DNA of 9,734 nucleotides from Bacteroidota bacterium (GTDB lineage Bacteria; Bacteroidota; Bacteroidia; Flavobacteriales; Flavobacteriaceae), in the NCBI GenBank assembly GCA_024278565.1, contig JAJRSY010000279.1, positions 1 to 9,734 on the forward strand, read 5' to 3'. Made by a program: the position numbers and the translations under genes. Positions 5,991 through 9,734 of the stretch are shown in pieces. The notes beneath the pieces are model-generated. The model was given only the letters and a program-made list of their open reading frames with translations, did no database searches and was not told the origin of the DNA. Position 1 is the stretch's first letter; each line of letters begins with the position of its first letter.

Positions 5991-6971
5991 CTAATCTACA
6001 AAACCCTTTTCGCGCATCCAATCATCATTGAACATTTTACCTACATAACGACTACCATGGTCGTGAAAGAGCACCACTACCACATCTTCTTTGGAGAAAT
6101 GTTCTTTTAGCTGCAACACCCCTTTTATGGCCGCCCCTGCCGAATTACCCAAAAACATGGCTTCTTCTTTGGCCAATCGCTGTGTATATACCGCAGCATC
6201 TTTATCGGTTACTTTGGTAAAACCATCTATTACCTTAAAATTGACATTTTTAGGTAAAATATCCTCTCCAATGCCCTCGGTGATATAGGGGTATATTTCA
6301 TCTTCATCGAAAATTCCCGTTTCATGGTACTTTTTGAATACAGATCCGAAGGTATCCACTCCCCAGATTTTGATGTTCGGGTTCTTCTCTTTCAGGTACT
6401 TGCCTACCCCTGAAATGGTACCCCCGGTACCTACACCAACTACGAAGTGGGTGATTTTACCCGCCGTCTGCTCCCAAATTTCCGGACCTGTACTTAAATA
6501 GTGAGCTTTCGCATTTGAAGGGTTGTCATACTGGTTCACATACCAAGAGTTGGGAACCTCATTGGCCAAACGCTTCGCCGTAGAATAATAACTTCTAGGA
6601 TCTTCAGGGGCGACTTCGGTAGGGCAAACATATACCTCGCTGCCCATGGCCTTAAGAATATCAATCTTTTCCTTTGATTGTTTGTCATTTATCACGCAAA
6701 TGAGTTTATAGCCCTTTATGACGGCTACAAGTGCGAGCCCCATGCCCGTATTGCCCGAGGTGCTTTCAATAATTGTTCCCCCTGGTTTTAAAACACCTGA
6801 TTTCTCAGCATCTTCCACCATCTGAACCGCCATTCGATCCTTTACCGAGTTGCCCGGATTAAAGGTCTCGTACTTTGCCAGCACCAAACAGCCCAGCCCA
6901 GCCGTAAGTCTGTTCATTTTGATTAATGGCGTATTTCCGACCGTATCAAGTATGTTTTTTGCGTAGTTCAT
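5991..6971 (-). CDS. PLP-dependent cysteine synthase / cystathionine beta-synthase-type enzyme without regulatory domain
   Basis: A 326-residue fold-type II PLP enzyme. The start chosen is the ATG at 6969-6971 (MNYAKNILDTVGNTPLIKMN), because the 16 codons in front of it come from a low-complexity TTTAGT-rich leader and do not match the family. Visible motifs are NPGNSVKDRMA with the PLP lysine at 44, STSGNTGMGLA (71-80) binding the substrate carboxylate, GTGGTISGVG (181-190) binding the PLP phosphate, and GNSAGAA (275-281). The stretch APEDPRSYYSTAKRLANEVP, the EGIGEDILP segment and the end FNDDWMREKGF are typical of cystathionine beta-synthases rather than CysK. The haem-binding N-terminus and the C-terminal CBS-domain pair of eukaryotic CBS are absent. 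It should make cysteine from O-acetylserine plus sulfide, or cystathionine from homocysteine. First gene of a likely operon with CotH and the epimerase. Confidence 0.88.
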   Translation of the reverse strand: MNYAKNILDTVGNTPLIKMNRLTAGLGCLVLAKYETFNPGNSVKDRMAVQMVEDAEKSGVLKPGGTIIESTSGNTGMGLALVAVIKGYKLICVINDKQSKEKIDILKAMGSEVYVCPTEVAPEDPRSYYSTAKRLANEVPNSWYVNQYDNPSNAKAHYLSTGPEIWEQTAGKITHFVVGVGTGGTISGVGKYLKEKNPNIKIWGVDTFGSVFKKYHETGIFDEDEIYPYITEGIGEDILPKNVNFKVIDGFTKVTDKDAAVYTQRLAKEEAMFLGNSAGAAIKGVLQLKEHFSKEDVVVVLFHDHGSRYVGKMFNDDWMREKGFVD

Positions 6972-7071
6972 GGTATGGATTTGGTAGTTTAGTGGTTTAG
7001 TAGAAAAAAAATAATTCAAATACCTAATATTTTATTCACACATTTCTACATTCTTATCATTCATTTTTGAA

Positions 7072-7083
7072 CCTGCTGGCAGG
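7072..7083. repeat. Small GC-rich hairpin in the permease / cysteine synthase gap
   Basis: CCTGC (7072-7076) and GCAGG (7079-7083) form a 5-bp inverted repeat 22 bases past the permease stop on the minus strand. It shares the CCTGC/GCAGG core with the larger hairpin at 48-69 and may be an eroded copy of the same repeat. In the minus direction it is followed by TTCAAAAATG rather than a T-run, so it is at best a weak terminator. Confidence 0.3.
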
Positions 7084-7105
7084 CACTACTATCCTAATAT
7101 TACAT

Positions 7106-8347
7106 CTACTCAAACTTAGTAGCCTTTACGGGTGTTATTTTTGTTATGATATAAGAAGGTAGTAACAGCATTAACAAACAAAGAAACAATACACCTACGT
7201 TCAGCAAAAGAACGGTCGACCAATCAATTTGCACGGGTATATAATCAATATAATACTCCTTAGGGTTCGGAAACCTTACTATCTTGTACTTGTTCTGAAT
7301 CCATATCGCACCCAAAGCGATGGTATTGCCCCATAAGAGACCAATACCTATTAGGTAGACAGCATTGTACAAAAACACCTTTCGAATGCTCCAATTTGAA
7401 GCACCCAGTGCCTTTAATATTCCGATCATCGGTGTTCGTTCTAGAATAAGTACCAATAAGGCCGTAATCATATTGATGCCCCCTACGATTATCATGATAC
7501 CAATTATAAGGGCAACATTGAAATCGAACATACTTATCCATTCAAAAATAGTTCCGTATTTACTTTTGATGGTCTGGGTGTCAAGTTCTGACAAGGTCTT
7601 GCCATAGATCTCTTTGCTCTTTTGTCCAAGCTGGTCAAAATCATTTAAAAAGACTTCAAAATTGCCGACCTGATCGGGCTTCCATTTATTCATGCGCTGA
7701 ATATGGCGTATATCGGTAAAGACATATAGCCCGTCAAATTCTTCAAAACCACTATCGTAAACACCAACGATGTTGAATTTACGTTGATTGGGTATTTGAT
7801 CGGCACCTCCCGTCTTAAAGAATATAGCAAAAAAAGAATCGCCTACCCCGAGTTGTAAGCGGTTCGCCATCAAACGAGACATCAACACCTCATCGTTCAG
7901 CCCTTCATTATAATTGGGCAACCGACCGGCTACCAAATATTCTTTAAAAACCGCCCAGTTGAAATCATTGCCTATGCCCTTGGCTATTATGCCCTCAAAC
8001 GTATTCTCTGTTCTAATGACCCCCGCCTTACTCGCTACCGCCTGTACATGCGAAATACCCTCGACCGATTTGAACTCAGGGTAGAACTCTTGGTTCAAAG
8101 AAACGGGCACTACCGAAACATCGGAATTATTGTTATCGTAGTTATAAACCTGGATATGGCCGTTGAACGCGGTTATTTTTTCACGTATTTTATGCTTTAG
8201 CCCCAAGCTGGTGGCAATAGCGACGAGCATCATGATAATACCCAGAGCAATAGCAGCTATCGCTATTTTTATTATTGGCGCAGATATACTAACTTTATGG
8301 GCCGCCCCCGTAATAAGTCGCTTGGCCAAAAAATATTCAAAATTCAA
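7106..8347 (-). CDS. FtsX/LolC-type ABC transporter permease
   Basis: A 413-residue inner-membrane protein of the LolC/LolE/MacB-FtsX superfamily. One transmembrane helix lies near the N-terminus (about 24-48). A large periplasmic MacB-like domain follows (about 55-265). Three more helices sit near 276-302, 325-350 and 378-401. The coupling segment ERTPMIGILKALGASNWSIR (303-322) is the hallmark of FtsX-type permeases that contact an ATPase. Proteins of this group shuttle lipoproteins or other envelope substrates rather than pumping across the inner membrane; the substrate here is unknown. No ATPase gene adjoins it, so it must use one encoded elsewhere. The start is TTG at 8345-8347, giving MNFEYFLAKRL, which fits the N-terminus I expect of this family; an in-frame stop five codons upstream (8360-8362) rules out an earlier ATG. 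It diverges from the NamZ gene with three bases between starts. Confidence 0.88.
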   Translation of the reverse strand: MNFEYFLAKRLITGAAHKVSISAPIIKIAIAAIALGIIMMLVAIATSLGLKHKIREKITAFNGHIQVYNYDNNNSDVSVVPVSLNQEFYPEFKSVEGISHVQAVASKAGVIRTENTFEGIIAKGIGNDFNWAVFKEYLVAGRLPNYNEGLNDEVLMSRLMANRLQLGVGDSFFAIFFKTGGADQIPNQRKFNIVGVYDSGFEEFDGLYVFTDIRHIQRMNKWKPDQVGNFEVFLNDFDQLGQKSKEIYGKTLSELDTQTIKSKYGTIFEWISMFDFNVALIIGIMIIVGGINMITALLVLILERTPMIGILKALGASNWSIRKVFLYNAVYLIGIGLLWGNTIALGAIWIQNKYKIVRFPNPKEYYIDYIPVQIDWSTVLLLNVGVLFLCLLMLLLPSYIITKITPVKATKFE

Positions 8348-8350
8348 TTT

Positions 8351-9589
8351 ATGGTGTTTTTATCTAGTTTCAAAAGTACAGTTTTCATTTGGTTTTTAGT
8401 CTTTTCGGCCTGTGGAAACCAACCCAAAACCGAGAAAAAAAGTACCCTCAGCGCTAAAATCGAAAAAGACAGCGTTCACCCGAAGCCAATTGTAATTGCC
8501 GCCAATCTGACCGAGAAGTACCTGCCCCTACTACGTGGGAAAAAAGTAGGTGTCGTTGCCAACCAGACTAGCGTGATCTTTACGGCATCACACCATACCC
8601 ATTTAGTAGATTCACTTCTTTCTTTACAGATAGATGTAAAAAAAGTATTTGCGCCCGAACATGGTTTTCGTGGGCGGGCTGATGCTGGCGAAAAGGTAAA
8701 GGACGGCACCGATACCAAAACCGGACTGCCCCTAATCTCGCTCTACGGCAAAAACAGAAAACCTACCAAAGAACAATTACAAGAATTGGATGTGGTACTT
8801 TTTGACATACAGGATGTTGGGGTGCGGTTTTACACCTATATCGCTACCCTTCAGTTGGTGATGGAAGCCTGTGTAGAAAACAAACTGCCCATCATTGTCT
8901 TGGACCGACCCAACCCGAACGGACATTATATTGACGGCCCAACAATGGAAGCCCAACATAAAGGCTTTTTAGGAATGACCCAAATACCCTTGGTATATGG
9001 TATGACAATAGGCGAATATGCAAAAATGATCAATGGGGAAAAATGGCTAAAGGGTGAAAAAAAAGCTGACCTGACCGTTATCGGCCTTGAAAATTGGACA
9101 CACCAATCGCAGTACAGCCTACCCATTCGACCTTCACCCAATCTGCCCAATGATGTTTCAATACACCTGTACCCAAGCCTTGGCCTCTTTGAAGGAACAA
9201 ATATCAATGCCGGTAGGGGCACCGAATTTCAGTTTCAACGCTACGGGGCCTCTTTTTTAGATAGTACCCAATATAGTTTCAGCTATACGCCCCGGCCCAA
9301 CTTTGGATCCAAACATCCAAAGGAAAACGGAAAATTGTGCTACGGTAAGGATCTACGTGAAATCAAGAAAATGAACGAAGTATCATTACATTGGCTTATC
9401 GACGCTCATACTAATGCTACTGACAAAACTTTGATCTTCAATACAGGCGGATTTACAAAACATGCCGGTACCGAAAAACTACAAAAGCAGATCGAATCAG
9501 GTATGACCGAAGAGGAAATCAAAGCGACCTGGCAAAATGCTTTAAACGATTTTAAACTCGTAAGGGGTAAATATTTGTTATACCCCTAA
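8351..9589 (+). CDS. namZ: NamZ-like exo-beta-N-acetylmuramidase (DUF1343), lipoprotein
   Basis: A 412-residue lipoprotein. The ATG at 8351-8353 is preferred over the one at 8297, since it places MVFLSSFKST and a hydrophobic run directly before the lipobox VFSAC (Cys21); the longer form would put 18 residues encoded inside the opposing permease gene ahead of the signal. The DUF1343 domain, the family of Bacillus YbbC/NamZ, releases terminal MurNAc from peptidoglycan fragments. It is visible as KKVGVVANQTS (64-74), FAPEHGFRG (100-108), DIQDVGVRFYTY (152-163), VLDRPNPNG (183-191), PSPNLPND (261-268), and an EGTNINAGRGTEFQFQRYGA segment (281-300). It is full length. It probably sits in the periplasm, anchored to a membrane, recycling cell-wall MurNAc. 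Promoter signals must lie within the start of the divergent permease gene; TAACTTTA (8290-8297) is a seven-of-eight match to TAnnTTTG, with no -33 box seen. Confidence 0.9.
   Translation: MVFLSSFKSTVFIWFLVFSACGNQPKTEKKSTLSAKIEKDSVHPKPIVIAANLTEKYLPLLRGKKVGVVANQTSVIFTASHHTHLVDSLLSLQIDVKKVFAPEHGFRGRADAGEKVKDGTDTKTGLPLISLYGKNRKPTKEQLQELDVVLFDIQDVGVRFYTYIATLQLVMEACVENKLPIIVLDRPNPNGHYIDGPTMEAQHKGFLGMTQIPLVYGMTIGEYAKMINGEKWLKGEKKADLTVIGLENWTHQSQYSLPIRPSPNLPNDVSIHLYPSLGLFEGTNINAGRGTEFQFQRYGASFLDSTQYSFSYTPRPNFGSKHPKENGKLCYGKDLREIKKMNEVSLHWLIDAHTNATDKTLIFNTGGFTKHAGTEKLQKQIESGMTEEEIKATWQNALNDFKLVRGKYLLYP
8371..8378 (-). promoter_or_regulatory. Candidate Bacteroidota -7 promoter element for the permease gene
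   Basis: The minus strand reads TACTTTTG, an exact match to TAnnTTTG, ending 23 bases before the TTG start of the permease gene. That spacing gives a 5' leader of roughly 15-20 bases. The element lies inside the signal-peptide codons of the divergent NamZ gene. No TTTG is found at the usual upstream spacing, so the call rests on the -7 match and position only. Confidence 0.35.
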
Positions 9590-9628
9590 AACCGTTTTAT
9601 TAACTGACCTTACGCAAAATAGTTACAT

Positions 9629-9733
9629 TTACGCCACATTTTGATATTGATTTGTTGATAACTCCTTAATTTGTTGCATAGCATATTTTAAAGCGTTGTA
9701 ATAAATTTTATCTTTTAAAGCAAAGGCATTGGA
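9629..9733 (-). CDS. Possible C-terminal end of a further minus-strand gene (partial)
   Basis: From the right edge the minus strand is open for 34 codons to a TAA at 9629-9631, reading approximately ALKDKIYYNALKYAMQQIKE and ending NQYQNVA. The mix of Lys, Tyr, Ala, Gln and Ile looks like a helical protein tail, and the position, 39 bases past the NamZ stop in convergent orientation, suits a real gene end. In AT-rich DNA a frame of this length can also occur by chance. I do not recognise a family. No terminator hairpin is visible in 9590-9628. Confidence 0.4.
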   Translation of the reverse strand, partial: SNAFALKDKIYYNALKYAMQQIKELSTNQYQNVA

Positions 9734-9734
9734 T

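Noticed and set aside
697..7019. A sulfur-assimilation operon linking the SulP transporter with the cysteine synthase.
   Set aside because: The two genes are more than 3.5 kb apart with four unrelated genes and several gaps between them, and the SulP substrate may not be sulfate.
7072..7083. Intrinsic terminator after the permease gene.
   Set aside because: The stem is only 5 bp and no run of T follows it on the minus strand.
8297..8350. Upstream ATG that would lengthen the NamZ protein by 18 residues.
   Set aside because: It lies inside the opposing permease gene and would place a basic, non-hydrophobic stretch before a complete lipoprotein signal peptide that already begins at 8351.
1..9734. 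CRISPR array, tRNA or rRNA gene, toxin-antitoxin or phage-defence cassette.
   Set aside because: I saw no regularly spaced repeats, no cloverleaf or rRNA motif, and no gene of a known defence family on either strand.

Overview
The window looks like a piece of chromosome from a marine-type member of the Flavobacteriaceae (Bacteroidota). The evidence is: AT-rich DNA; no Shine-Dalgarno sequences ahead of the genes; two matches to the Bacteroidota -7 promoter motif TAnnTTTG; lipoproteins with short Bacteroidota-style signal peptides; and protein families typical of the group (CotH lipoprotein, exported DinB-like protein, DUF1343/NamZ, stand-alone FtsX-type permease). The genus cannot be fixed from the sequence alone.

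Layout. Positions 1-696 hold no intact gene. They contain a GC-rich double hairpin of dispersed-repeat type (25-69), a short direct repeat (177-193), a decayed fragment of an IS630-type transposase (about 246-443) and a minus-strand reading frame split by one stop codon (512-703). From 697 to 8347 every gene is on the minus strand. In transcription order they are an FtsX/LolC-type permease (8347-7106), a CBS-type PLP-dependent cysteine synthase (6971-5991), a CotH-kinase lipoprotein (5965-4544), an aldose-1-epimerase-like protein (4547-3768), an exported DinB-like protein (3674-3084), a small odd lipoprotein (3031-2507) and a SulP anion transporter with STAS domain (2427-697). At 8351 the direction switches to a plus-strand NamZ/DUF1343 lipoprotein (8351-9589). 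The right edge may carry the C-terminal end of a further minus-strand gene (9629-9733).

How the genes work together. The tightest unit is the cysteine synthase, CotH and epimerase cluster: 28 bp or less between the first two and a 4-bp ATGA overlap between the last two, so co-transcription is likely. The DinB-like, lipoprotein and sulP genes follow with gaps of 50-95 bp, two of which hold clear inverted repeats, so they are probably separately regulated. The permease and NamZ genes diverge with only three bases between their start codons. NamZ suggests peptidoglycan amino-sugar recycling, SulP anion uptake, and the PLP enzyme sulfur amino acid synthesis. I see no single pathway joining the whole window, and nothing that I would call a new defence or mobile system. 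The most interesting points are the apparently internally deleted lipoprotein, the shared start region at 8345-8353, the CotH/epimerase coupling and the two operator-like palindromes.
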